From NCBI GenBank assembly GCA_002763335.1, contig PEYS01000029.1, positions 1-10,791 of the forward strand: a stretch of 10,791 nucleotides of DNA, written 5' to 3'. A program made the translations under genes and the position numbers. The notes under the pieces were generated by a model. It was not told the origin of the DNA, did not search any database, and saw only the letters and a list, made by a program, of their open reading frames with translations. The stretch comes from Candidatus Woesearchaeota archaeon CG08_land_8_20_14_0_20_47_9 (GTDB lineage Archaea; Nanobdellota; Nanobdellia; Woesearchaeales; CG1-02-47-18). Shown in pieces: positions 1 through 6,953 of this stretch (positions are counted from its first letter, which is position 1; each line of letters starts with the position of its first letter).

Positions 1-2936
1 TGCAGTTCAAGAATTTCATCCACTTTCTTTATAATCAGGTCAGCGATTTTCTTTTCTTCAGATGTGTCTGGGAGTTTGATTGGAAAGGCATCAGTATATT
101 GTTTCTTATAAGTGTACCATCTGCCCCTTACAAACGGGCTTATTTGTTTTATATAGAACTCCAATAGTTTAGAATTTAATAGCCCTAGTAGATAGTGGTA
201 ATTGAGTTTTTCTTTGAATTTATCCTTAACAACAATAATGTAGCAACTATCTAGGCAATAATACCCATCATTATCGAGAGTGAAATTATTAGCATCTGAT
301 ATGCTAGGAGTGATTATTTTTGTTGCTTCAAATATTTTACTAGAGACTGGTTGCTCAATTTCATACCATTGCATATCTGCTCTTTGTTTGAATTGTGCCC
401 TACTGCTTAGTTTTGATTTAAAGTCTGATAGAAATGTTTTGGTATTAGAGTAATTGTTTAAATCCAATCCATTAGTATATAAAACATATTTGTCCCTAAA
501 TATGGTTTGATATTTCTTGACATCTTTACCTCGTAAACATTTTTTATAGACATCCTTTTCTATTCTATTGGTTTTTATGGTATTTGTATCAACAATAAAA
601 GCATCATTGAGTCCAGTTCGCATTCCTGCAAAGTTATCGCATAAATCTTTTAACTTATAACCACAAACAGAATCTACTTTCTTCTTTATTTTTATTAATT
701 CTTTTGAAGATAGACTCCACTTATCATCGCTTAAGTCGTCTTGCCTGACATCAAATATCTGTACATAATTATCATTATAAAATGAATTTCTATACTTCGT
801 ATAAATATATAATAGCGGTTTATCAATAGCCGCAATTTCATCTTTAGCTAAGATTGTTTTTATAGTGTTGTACGCCTTTTTGATTTTTGATACGCTTATA
901 ATACAAGTATAGTTTCTTGCACCTTTGAATATTTTGATATCTCCAAAATCGATTATGAAATTAATATTTACATTTGCTACTAAGAATCTTCTAAGTTTCT
1001 TTCCGTAATTGGCATTTATGAATTTATTTGAGGTAATGTAGCTTAAATTGCCTTTATCTTTTAACCACCGAAGCCCCCTCATAATAAAAAAAATATACAA
1101 ATCAGCCCTACCTTCAAACACATTTGAGTATTCTCTTCTTAGAGTTCTTTCTTTGTATTCTATACCTATTTCCTCCTGTCTAACATACGGTGGATTACCA
1201 ACAACAAAATCAAACTTCTTTGTCTTGATTGCATCTACTTCTTCCTGCTCTTCCAAAAATTTCAAGTGATTGCCAAAGTCAGTTACGGATTTCTGTCTAG
1301 GCAACTCTAAGGAATCTGTCTGATAAATTTTGAATCTTTTCAATTTATAATCTGGATATTTTTCCTTTACCTTTTGATATAAATCTATTACTTGAAATAG
1401 AACATTCATTTCTGCAACATGACAGGCAAATGGGTTAATATCAAGCCCATATATATGTTTCCGAATCGCCTCGAGAATTATTTCTGCTTCATCCGAGGAT
1501 AACCTGTTTACAATCTCTTTCCAGTTCTTTGGGTCTCTTAATTCTTTTTTATCAGTTTTTCCAAATTTCATTAAATATCTGCTTATCAGCCTTCTGGAAG
1601 CTCTTACCAGGAAGCCACCCGAACCACAGGCAGGATCAAGCAAGTCTTTGGTTTCAATATCGTAACTGTATGTGTAGCCGACCGATGTCAAAATGTAATC
1701 AATAACTTCTGTTGGTGTGTAAAATTCCCCTAACCTTTTCCTTTCCCCGCTTGGCAGATATTTTTCGTAAAGATTGCCTAAAATATCCCTATCAACATGA
1801 GTAAAGTCAAACTGGTTTAAAATCCATAAAAATCTGTTCAGCAGTTCGTTTAATTCCCCGTCCCCTGTTCTGAACCAATCTAAAATTCCAGTCTCATAAA
1901 AATGGGCATAAAGTCCCTTAGCACTTTTGAATGCCAGCTCCAAAAGCTCCTTGTTTATAACACCACTCTCAAACCTCTTTTTGAGCATCTCTCTGAGTTC
2001 TTCTATTCCACCATTAGAAATATTCTTTTCTAGAAAGTTTTTGTCTTCGCATATCCTTAGGAATAATACTTTATTGAGCAAGATATAGATTGATTCTTTG
2101 CAAAAAAATTCTTTAACTTCATTATCTGAAAGCTGTTCTTTTCCAGAATATGATTTCCATAAATAGAATCCGCCAAATGTTCTGTACTTTGAATACTCTT
2201 CTTCTATTCGTTGTTTATATTTTGCTAGACTATAATTATTTTTCTCATTTTTAGGTGCCTCTCCCAATTTTTTCAATTCATCTTGATATTCGCTGTATCC
2301 TTCTTTGTATTCTCCGAATGCCCTTAGCGTGTAACCTAAAAGCAGATTATTTGCTATGAAATTCAACCTGTCAAGAAGTTTTCTAAATCCTACATCTTTT
2401 GTAATGTCTATTCTTGCGTAAGTTTCATCAAATTTCTCATATTTGCTTGGGTCGAACAGGGTTTCTTTGGTTAGGTTATTCAAAAACAAAATCTGGCTTT
2501 TTTCTTCAGAAGACAAATTCTCAATCGGCTTTCTCTCTTCCAAGATCTTAGAAAAATCAAGATTAAGCCTTAATTCGCTTCCAGTTTTCTTGATTTCCCA
2601 TAATTTAAACTGTGAGAAATTTGTCAATCCTATAAACCTTGTCGTTTCCTCTTCATATTTAAAGGCCTGTTCCTCGTACTGTGGCTTCTCTATGCTTTCA
2701 GTTGGTCTTTTTGTCTCAATTTTGATAACAGCAAAATCGTTTTCATCCACAATAGTCAGATCAGCCTTCTTCTTCTCCAACCTGATATGTTTTGGTTCAT
2801 GACCAAGAGCCCCCTCAACCAAATATTTTACAAATCTATATCTGGTATCATACTCGGATGAGCCTTTCTCTATTTCTCTAGCTATGCTTTTAAACGCCCT
2901 CAATACATTCTCTATAAAGTTATCTTCCCCACTCAT
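1..2936 (-). CDS. Type IIG/IIL restriction-modification enzyme (fused nuclease, N6-adenine methyltransferase and specificity domain), 3' end outside the window
   Basis: Reading the reverse strand from ATG at 2936 gives 978 open codons that run off the left edge. The N-terminus carries a PD-(D/E)xK-type nuclease motif: D59 in KKADLTIVD, then E74-T-K76 in IKIETKRP. The middle is an adenine-N6 methyltransferase, with SAM motif I DPACGSGG at residues 434-441, preceded by GEFYTP, and catalytic NPPY at 581-584. From about residue 755 comes a TaqI-like target-recognition region (GLNDAF near 775, later LRGKDVKKY). This order is that of single-polypeptide type IIG/IIL enzymes, which cut and methylate the same site in the cytoplasm. 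Such proteins usually have about 1000 residues or more, so only the extreme C-terminus is missing. An in-frame TAG lies upstream, and GTG at 2957 is an alternative start. Base composition is more AT-rich than the operon beside it, suggesting transfer. The recognition sequence cannot be predicted. The assignment is secure; whether it is active is unknown. Confidence 0.93.
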   Translation of the reverse strand, partial: MSGEDNFIENVLRAFKSIAREIEKGSSEYDTRYRFVKYLVEGALGHEPKHIRLEKKKADLTIVDENDFAVIKIETKRPTESIEKPQYEEQAFKYEEETTRFIGLTNFSQFKLWEIKKTGSELRLNLDFSKILEERKPIENLSSEEKSQILFLNNLTKETLFDPSKYEKFDETYARIDITKDVGFRKLLDRLNFIANNLLLGYTLRAFGEYKEGYSEYQDELKKLGEAPKNEKNNYSLAKYKQRIEEEYSKYRTFGGFYLWKSYSGKEQLSDNEVKEFFCKESIYILLNKVLFLRICEDKNFLEKNISNGGIEELREMLKKRFESGVINKELLELAFKSAKGLYAHFYETGILDWFRTGDGELNELLNRFLWILNQFDFTHVDRDILGNLYEKYLPSGERKRLGEFYTPTEVIDYILTSVGYTYSYDIETKDLLDPACGSGGFLVRASRRLISRYLMKFGKTDKKELRDPKNWKEIVNRLSSDEAEIILEAIRKHIYGLDINPFACHVAEMNVLFQVIDLYQKVKEKYPDYKLKRFKIYQTDSLELPRQKSVTDFGNHLKFLEEQEEVDAIKTKKFDFVVGNPPYVRQEEIGIEYKERTLRREYSNVFEGRADLYIFFIMRGLRWLKDKGNLSYITSNKFINANYGKKLRRFLVANVNINFIIDFGDIKIFKGARNYTCIISVSKIKKAYNTIKTILAKDEIAAIDKPLLYIYTKYRNSFYNDNYVQIFDVRQDDLSDDKWSLSSKELIKIKKKVDSVCGYKLKDLCDNFAGMRTGLNDAFIVDTNTIKTNRIEKDVYKKCLRGKDVKKYQTIFRDKYVLYTNGLDLNNYSNTKTFLSDFKSKLSSRAQFKQRADMQWYEIEQPVSSKIFEATKIITPSISDANNFTLDNDGYYCLDSCYIIVVKDKFKEKLNYHYLLGLLNSKLLEFYIKQISPFVRGRWYTYKKQYTDAFPIKLPDTSEEKKIADLIIKKVDEILEL

Positions 2937-3008
2937 TCCTTGTACCCCCTTTACCACGCTACGAATAACTGCATGTAAGCTTATCTACTCTTCATTGACA
3001 AACTGGAC

Positions 3009-3015
3009 TATTTAA
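3009..3015 (-). promoter_or_regulatory. Possible TATA box for the restriction-modification gene
   Basis: The reverse strand reads TTAAATA here, in a T/A-rich stretch. It would place a start of transcription near 2985 and leave a leader of about 50 nt that holds the G-rich AAGGGGG element before the ATG at 2936. The match to an archaeal TATA box is weak, and read-through from the upstream operon on the same strand is an alternative. Confidence 0.25.
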
Positions 3016-3027
3016 CTTTAACCAATC

Positions 3028-3046
3028 AAAAACCGAAGGATTTTCG
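3028..3046 (-). terminator. Possible terminator after the rhomboid gene
   Basis: On the reverse strand a short imperfect inverted repeat (CGAA / TTCG) is followed by GGTTTTTG, a five-T run about 35 nt after the rhomboid stop codon. Archaeal termination often needs only a T-rich tract. The stem is only 4 bp, so this is a weak call. Confidence 0.3.
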
Positions 3047-3064
3047 CCTTGACCTTTTCGTAAC

Positions 3065-4066
3065 TCAATAGAGACTAAACGATATGTACCTTAGACCACC
3101 AAGATAGACAAGAAGCAGATAGAGCACAACAATCCCGATATTTATCATTAGCCCCTTCTTCATCCTCTGCTTCTCACCAGCAGTGAAGAGAAAGAGCATA
3201 AAACTGATAGCAAGGTAACCTCCAAGGTGAGCCAGCCTCCCAACATTGTCAGCAGGGCTTGGCCTTATTATGCCGCTGATGTCAGTGTAGATCTGCAAAA
3301 GCCCAAGCACAGCGACTGGTATTAAGCCCAGCACCAGGGTTAATGGCCTCAGGAGGATTGCAGCTGCCACAAGCCCCATTATGGCCCCTGAAGCACCCAA
3401 TGAAACAATGTCCTTGGATGCGAAGAGAGCATAGATGGTGTTGCTGAAAACAGCTGAAAAGACGCCTGCCCCAAAGTATATCAGGGCAGCCCTAAAATGC
3501 CCGAGCTCCCGCTCAACAACCCTGCTGAAGATATAGATGCCAGCCAGGTTAGCAGCAAGATGATATATGTTTGCGTGCAGAAACATCGAGCTGAACGATG
3601 ATATGGCAATCCACTTGAAATCCAGGGCCTTAAAGTATAGGCTATGCAGCATGAGCTTATCTAAAAGCCCCGGGTCTAAAAAGAGGGAGAGCAGGAAGGC
3701 CATGGTGTTTGCAACAAGCAGGAATATAGCAAACCTTGCCTGTATAAACCACTGAAAGCATGTTCCTAACGGGGCATGCAGGTCCCTAGCCACCATAGCA
3801 ATATTCTGGCTTACCAACCCACGCTTATGAGATGCCCTGGCAAAGAGGAGGTTTAAGAGTGCCATAAGCAGGTGATAGATGACCTTAAATGGTGTGAGTA
3901 GCAGCAGTAAGAGTAGCCTGGCTACGATTTTATAATCCGGCTCAACCTCGCGCCTTCTCGCTTCAGTCTCTAAGAAGCCCACGCGTTGTTTTAGCTCAGA
4001 TGTTGGCTCACGCCTTAGCCAGTGTGTAACCAGTTTTCTCCTACGCTCTTTTTTTACTCGAAGCAT
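3065..4066 (-). CDS. Rhomboid-family intramembrane serine protease
   Basis: The 333-residue multi-spanning membrane protein carries the full rhomboid catalytic set. The nucleophile is S226 in SLGASGAIMG, and H280 in GRLAHLGG is the base. H164 and the HxxxN pair H169/N173 lie in the second core helix and would form the oxyanion environment, by analogy with GlpG H145, H150 and N154. Such proteases cleave membrane-anchored substrates within the bilayer, but the substrate is unknown. The N-terminus (residues 1-46) is very basic and charged. It is followed by an additional hydrophobic helix (about 50-75) before the core, so the protein is longer than a minimal six-helix rhomboid. A last helix lies near 305-325. 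It is the third gene of the operon, 15 nt after the kinase-like gene. The ATG start is well set by GGGAGG four bases before it. Family and active site are confident; biological role is not. Confidence 0.93.
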   Translation of the reverse strand: MLRVKKERRRKLVTHWLRREPTSELKQRVGFLETEARRREVEPDYKIVARLLLLLLLTPFKVIYHLLMALLNLLFARASHKRGLVSQNIAMVARDLHAPLGTCFQWFIQARFAIFLLVANTMAFLLSLFLDPGLLDKLMLHSLYFKALDFKWIAISSFSSMFLHANIYHLAANLAGIYIFSRVVERELGHFRAALIYFGAGVFSAVFSNTIYALFASKDIVSLGASGAIMGLVAAAILLRPLTLVLGLIPVAVLGLLQIYTDISGIIRPSPADNVGRLAHLGGYLAISFMLFLFTAGEKQRMKKGLMINIGIVVLYLLLVYLGGLRYISFSLY

Positions 4067-4070
4067 TATG

Positions 4071-4076
4071 CCTCCC
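4071..4076 (-). promoter_or_regulatory. Ribosome binding site of the rhomboid gene
   Basis: The reverse strand reads GGGAGG-CATA-ATG, a near-perfect Shine-Dalgarno match four bases before the start. It lies in the 15-nt gap after the kinase-like gene and decides the rhomboid start. Confidence 0.75.
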
Positions 4077-4081
4077 TGAAT

Positions 4082-4663
4082 TCAGCGCGAGGCTGTTTTT
4101 AATAGCCTATGCAGCCCCCTTGCGATCTTGTTCTTAAGCCCTTCGATGGAGGCATCGTTTATAATAGTCATGTCAGCCATTGCAATAGGGCCTGCCTTGT
4201 GGAGGTTCTCGATCTCAGCAATGTCACGCTTTATAACATCAGCTTCTGAGAGGGGACGCATATTCTTACCCTTATCAGATGCGCTGCCTGAGCGGGATAT
4301 TAGTCGAGCATACCTCAGCTTTGGCGGAGCGTATATCGCCATAACAAACAGGTTCTTTGGATAGCGCTCCCTTAGGAAGATGTACTCCTCCCAGCTGTAG
4401 AGCCCATCTATAACAACATCACCTGACTCGAGAGCCTTGTCTATCTTCGAGGCATTGAGCTTTGCAAATGCGTGCATGCCGTGCTCAGCCCTGAGCTTCT
4501 CCCTTATCATGCGCTCATTTTCCTCGTTAATCTCAAGACCCCTTGCCTTAAGCTCGTCAATAGTGATCTGCCCGAAGCGTATCCTCATAAAACCCTTGCT
4601 CTCAATAAACTGCGCTGCCTCTGTCTTCCCTGCCCCTGCCATGCCGACAATAGCCAGTATCAC
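4082..4663 (-). CDS. P-loop nucleotide kinase-like ATPase (dephospho-CoA kinase / UPF0200-like)
   Basis: This is a 193-residue soluble protein starting with GTG. The Walker A loop GMAGAGKT occupies residues 7-14, directly after the first beta strand. A hydrophobic strand ending in an acidic residue (VVIDG, D86) fits the position of the Walker B or substrate-binding aspartate. An Arg-rich lid-like segment (R120-R146, ending in RD at 146-147) and a late TIIND strand match the nucleoside-monophosphate-kinase fold. It most resembles the archaeal dephospho-CoA-kinase-like/UPF0200 proteins, whose substrate is not established. I therefore do not assign a reaction beyond ATP-dependent phosphate transfer. 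It is the middle gene of a three-gene operon, 11 nt after the NFACT-R gene and 15 nt before the rhomboid gene. The GTG start is fixed by a strong upstream GGTGAGG; the next Met lies inside the P-loop and cannot be the start. Fold confident, function open. Confidence 0.85.
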   Translation of the reverse strand: MILAIVGMAGAGKTEAAQFIESKGFMRIRFGQITIDELKARGLEINEENERMIREKLRAEHGMHAFAKLNASKIDKALESGDVVIDGLYSWEEYIFLRERYPKNLFVMAIYAPPKLRYARLISRSGSASDKGKNMRPLSEADVIKRDIAEIENLHKAGPIAMADMTIINDASIEGLKNKIARGLHRLLKTASR

Positions 4664-4667
4664 TAAA

Positions 4668-4674
4668 CCTCACC
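4668..4674 (-). promoter_or_regulatory. Ribosome binding site deciding the GTG start of the kinase-like gene
   Basis: The reverse strand reads TGA-GGTGAGG-TTTA-GTG. The Shine-Dalgarno element directly follows the TGA stop of the NFACT-R gene and sits four bases before the GTG, showing close operon packing and supporting the non-ATG start. Confidence 0.78.
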
Positions 4675-5463
4675 TCATGCAAGATCAATGCCTCCTGAAG
4701 GCAATGCCCTTATTATGCTGTCAAGATCCCCGCCAAGGGCCTTTTTAATCTTTTTGGCTGCATCACTCGCTTTTAACCTGCCCTGTCTTATTAAGATTAC
4801 CTTCTTGCAGTGTTTCTCTACTGCATTCTCAGGCCCGCACATTGGTCTGCCATCAGAGTCTATACCAATCGCAAGCGCCAGCTCCGGGGAGTGATGCCCC
4901 TTCTTACCGTAGATCATAAAGGCTCCCTTTGTCAGGTACTCCCCTGCTCTTGGCGTCAGGGAGATCTGCTCAGGCCTAAACATGGACACCCCCAGAACAG
5001 TCAGCCCCAGCTTCCACGCTCTGGAAAAGGCTGCTGTTGCCTGCGCAGCCTCAGCAATGCTGGCTTCGGGTATCTTCTTGCCCTCAGCCTTTATGACGAT
5101 GAATGGGGCCCCTGTGATGTCTGCGTGGAAGACAAGGTCATCATTGTTAAGATGCTTCTTTATGAGGATATCATTTGTTGTCTGGTCCCTGCCGCCAATA
5201 ACAAGAAGGCTGTCAGAGCTTATAAACCATCTGAACTTTTCGTACCACTGCTTTGGCGCAGCAGTCTTCTTATCACGCCTCTTTTGCAGCTCTCTCTCCT
5301 CAGCCTTAAGCTGCTTTTCCTCCTCTTTCTCGAGTAGCTTCTTACTTCTTTCGAGTGCTTCAAGGGCCCCTGCAAGCTTATGCTTGGCCTTCTTAGCTGC
5401 CTCAAAGTAGTCTGATGCATTCTCCTCGAGGCTCTTCTTGAGGTCAAGAACAATCTCCGCCAT
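4675..5463 (-). CDS. Stand-alone NFACT-R domain protein (C-terminal half of RqcH/NEMF)
   Basis: The 262-residue protein begins with a highly charged coiled coil (about residues 12-66) and continues with the NFACT-R domain. Diagnostic blocks are WYEKFRWFISSD (73-84), VIGGRDQTTND (88-98), FHADITGAPF (112-121) and TKGAFMIYG (178-186). In archaeal RqcH/NEMF this RNA-binding domain follows an NFACT-N domain and coiled coil, in proteins of roughly 600-700 residues that bind stalled 50S subunits. Here the whole NFACT-N half is absent. The gene starts at the domain boundary, an in-frame TAG stands at 5473-5475, and a TATA box lies 29 nt before the ATG, so the short form looks genuine. It may pair with a separately encoded NFACT-N protein or be a free-standing RNA-binding module. 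Full CAT-tailing activity is not expected alone, since the tRNA-handling residues lie in NFACT-N. It heads the operon with the kinase-like and rhomboid genes. Family secure, role inferred. Confidence 0.9.
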   Translation of the reverse strand: MAEIVLDLKKSLEENASDYFEAAKKAKHKLAGALEALERSKKLLEKEEEKQLKAEERELQKRRDKKTAAPKQWYEKFRWFISSDSLLVIGGRDQTTNDILIKKHLNNDDLVFHADITGAPFIVIKAEGKKIPEASIAEAAQATAAFSRAWKLGLTVLGVSMFRPEQISLTPRAGEYLTKGAFMIYGKKGHHSPELALAIGIDSDGRPMCGPENAVEKHCKKVILIRQGRLKASDAAKKIKKALGGDLDSIIRALPSGGIDLA

Positions 5464-5487
5464 TAAAAGGGGCTAAAGTAGAGTTTG

Positions 5488-5496
5488 TTTTATATG
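5488..5496 (-). promoter_or_regulatory. TATA box of the NFACT-R/kinase/rhomboid operon
   Basis: The reverse strand reads CATATAAAAC. Its centre is about 29 nt before the ATG at 5463, the normal archaeal distance from TATA box to transcription start. The mRNA would therefore begin at or next to the start codon (leaderless). No Shine-Dalgarno sequence precedes this ATG, which agrees. Confidence 0.72.
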
Positions 5497-5504
5497 TTTT
5501 GCGA

Positions 5505-5564
5505 AAGAAAACTTTGAATACTCCGCCTTCGCCTGCGGCTCGGCTACGTAGTCAAGGTTTTCTT
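5505..5564. repeat. Long imperfect palindrome between divergent promoters
   Basis: The arm GAAAACTTTGAATAC (5507-5521) pairs with GTAGTCAAGGTTTTC (5548-5562): 13 of 15 Watson-Crick pairs, one G-U-type change and one mismatch. Two more A-T pairs extend it outward. The interior is GC-rich and can form smaller hairpins (GCC 5525-5527 with GGC 5542-5544; GCC 5531-5533 with GGC 5537-5539). It lies between two outward-facing promoters where no terminator is needed, so a dispersed palindromic element or regulatory site is more likely. Confidence 0.6.
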
Positions 5565-5598
5565 ATGTCGAAACTGCAAGCTTTGGTTTAAAGGTTGT

Positions 5599-5615
5599 TC
5601 TCAAGACTCATAGCT
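5599..5615. repeat. 17-nt intergenic repeat, copy A
   Basis: TCTCAAGACTCATAGCT is identical to 6805-6821. Both copies are non-coding and flank the methyltransferase gene, one on each side. This copy ends seven bases before the TATA box of that gene. Confidence 0.6.
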
Positions 5616-5622
5616 GAAAGAC

Positions 5623-5630
5623 ATAAATAT
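5623..5630 (+). promoter_or_regulatory. TATA box of the methyltransferase gene
   Basis: ATAAATAT is centred about 26-27 nt before ATG 5653 (23-24 before GTG 5650). This predicts a leaderless mRNA and slightly favours the ATG. No ribosome binding site is seen before either start. Confidence 0.65.
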
Positions 5631-5649
5631 CAGCATATCCTCCCAATCT

Positions 5650-6720
5650 GTGATGAGAGCAGCATTTCTCAACAGCCTTATATGCCCTGACTGCGGCAGT
5701 GGACTCAGGATTTACGCAGCAGGGAAGAAGGGAGATGTAGTTGATGAAGGCGTGTTGTACTGCATATCCTGCAAACGCGCATACCCGATAACAGAAGGCG
5801 TGCCAATACTGCTTGATGATGAGAGGAAGCGCAAGTGGGATGCACAGCTTCTCTCAGCAATGCTCCCATCAATCAAGAACAGGCTAGTTTCGGGGCTTGT
5901 GGAGGGCATGATTGCCCGCATAAAGAGCCTTGATACAAGCTCAGGCTGGGAGTGGGATGATGTTAAGCACTGGCAGGGGGTGTACGAAAAGCAGCTATCA
6001 GAATCAGGGCGCCTAGACCAGAAGAACCTCCGCTATTTCCAGAGAAGGCAACTTCTCGGCAGGCTTGCAAGGCTGAAGGAGAATGCTATTGTGCTCGAGA
6101 TCGGCTGTGGATCAGGCATTACAACAAGCAGGCTCTTTAACTTCAGAGAGAGCCATGCACTCTACATTGGCACAGATATGTCAATGAATGCGATACGCCT
6201 GAACAAGAGGACCATGAACTACGAAAATTCAGAGTACATACTATGCGCAGGCGATAACCTTCCGATAAAAAACAACCACCTTGATTACCTGATCATATTT
6301 GGAGTGATGCACCACATGCCTCAAAAAGCCAGGGTTCTTGACATTGTAAAGGCAAAGGTGAAGCAGGGAGGCATTATTATAACTCATGAGGGGATTATAA
6401 AGCCGAGACCAATTCCGCGCTTTATGGAGGGCAGGATTTTTGGCAAGATCAAGGACAGCGCCCATGAAGAGCGCATAAAGCTTAGTGACTTAGAGGCAGC
6501 AGTGAAACGCACAGGAAGGGTAATTGCGAGAATGGAGACGATGAGCCCACTCATGGAGTTGGTGTATGCTGCCTTCCCGCAGCTAGCAAAGGGTGAGAGG
6601 AATTACAGCACTTACAAGATAATCGCTGCAATTGACAGGCTTTCATCAAGAACACTCGGCAGAATCTTCAGAAGCATGAGGGGTGAGGAGTGGCTGTATG
6701 TGGTGAGGAATGAAGAGTGA
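5650..6720 (+). CDS. Trm112-like zinc-ribbon / class I SAM-dependent methyltransferase fusion
   Basis: This cytoplasmic protein has 356 residues counted from GTG at 5650. ATG at 5653 is the other possible start and fits the upstream TATA box a little better. Residues 10-57 form a Trm112-like zinc ribbon: CPDC at 12-15 and CISC at 38-41, followed by the typical AYPITEGVPILL. A linker of about 85 residues, mostly helical in character, leads to a Rossmann methyltransferase. Motif I is LEIGCGSG (149-156), acidic D176 in YIGTDMS would bind the SAM ribose, and the post-motif strand is YLIIFGVMHHM. Trm112 is usually a separate partner that activates tRNA, rRNA or release-factor methyltransferases; here it is fused in cis, as seen in other prokaryotic methyltransferases of unassigned substrate. 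The C-terminal region (about 270-356) is helical and basic. The gene stands alone, with spacers on both sides. The fold is certain, the substrate unknown; small molecules or lipids remain possible as well as RNA. Confidence 0.9.
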   Translation: MMRAAFLNSLICPDCGSGLRIYAAGKKGDVVDEGVLYCISCKRAYPITEGVPILLDDERKRKWDAQLLSAMLPSIKNRLVSGLVEGMIARIKSLDTSSGWEWDDVKHWQGVYEKQLSESGRLDQKNLRYFQRRQLLGRLARLKENAIVLEIGCGSGITTSRLFNFRESHALYIGTDMSMNAIRLNKRTMNYENSEYILCAGDNLPIKNNHLDYLIIFGVMHHMPQKARVLDIVKAKVKQGGIIITHEGIIKPRPIPRFMEGRIFGKIKDSAHEERIKLSDLEAAVKRTGRVIARMETMSPLMELVYAAFPQLAKGERNYSTYKIIAAIDRLSSRTLGRIFRSMRGEEWLYVVRNEE

Positions 6721-6728
6721 AAAAAAGC

Positions 6729-6835
6729 GGTTGGTTATTGGTCATTAGTGGTTGGTTGTCAGCATCCAGTCACCAGACATGAGACCTGAACTCTGAGAGC
6801 GAGCTCTCAAGACTCATAGCTCAATGCTCACAGCT
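6729..6835. repeat. Degenerate low-complexity intergenic repeat tract with 17-nt repeat copy B
   Basis: This non-coding spacer is built of short permuted words: GGTTGGTT at 6729-6736 and again at 6750-6757, CTCATAGCT at 6813-6821 and CTCACAGCT at 6827-6835. It holds a perfect 7-bp palindrome TGAGAGC/GCTCTCA (6794-6809). Positions 6805-6821 repeat 5599-5615 exactly. No gene is seen in this gap. Confidence 0.55.
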
Positions 6836-6840
6836 GTTTT
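6831..6840 (+). terminator. Possible T-tract terminator after the methyltransferase gene
   Basis: CAGCTGTTTTT ends in a five-T run about 115 nt after the stop codon, just past the repeat tract. Archaeal polymerase can stop on such tracts, but there is no strong stem and the distance is large. Confidence 0.25.
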
Positions 6841-6922
6841 TGGGGTGGGGGTTGGCGAGGGCGTTTAAGCGCATTGAACATTGGGCGGGGAAGCTACTAA
6901 AGAATTTTCTTTGCAATAAGAA

Positions 6923-6930
6923 TATATAAA
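6923..6930 (+). promoter_or_regulatory. TATA box of the HAD phosphatase gene
   Basis: TATATAAA, in the context AAGAATATATAAAGG, is centred about 27 nt before ATG 6954. This again implies a leaderless transcript. It is the best TATA match in the window. Confidence 0.75.
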
Positions 6931-6953
6931 GGTAAACAATCTCAGCCCAGGTT

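Noticed and set aside
1048..2802. Forward-strand frames (1048-1269 and 2443-2802) opposite the restriction-modification gene
   Set aside because: The reverse strand carries well-placed catalytic motifs in one unbroken frame across both.
1..2936. Separate type I HsdM/HsdS or BREX PglX gene
   Set aside because: Nuclease, methyltransferase and specificity regions lie in one frame, which fits type IIG/IIL better, and no hsdR, hsdS or BREX neighbours are visible.
4437..5410. Several forward-strand open frames opposite the NFACT-R and kinase genes
   Set aside because: They show no domain, no promoter or ribosome site, and their composition is that of the reverse complement of the real genes.
5505..5564. 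Palindrome read as a transcription terminator
   Set aside because: Both flanking genes are transcribed away from it, so no transcript of this window ends there.
6721..6953. A tRNA or other structured RNA gene in the spacer
   Set aside because: No cloverleaf, no T-loop GTTCGA-type sequence and no long stem beyond the 7-bp palindrome.
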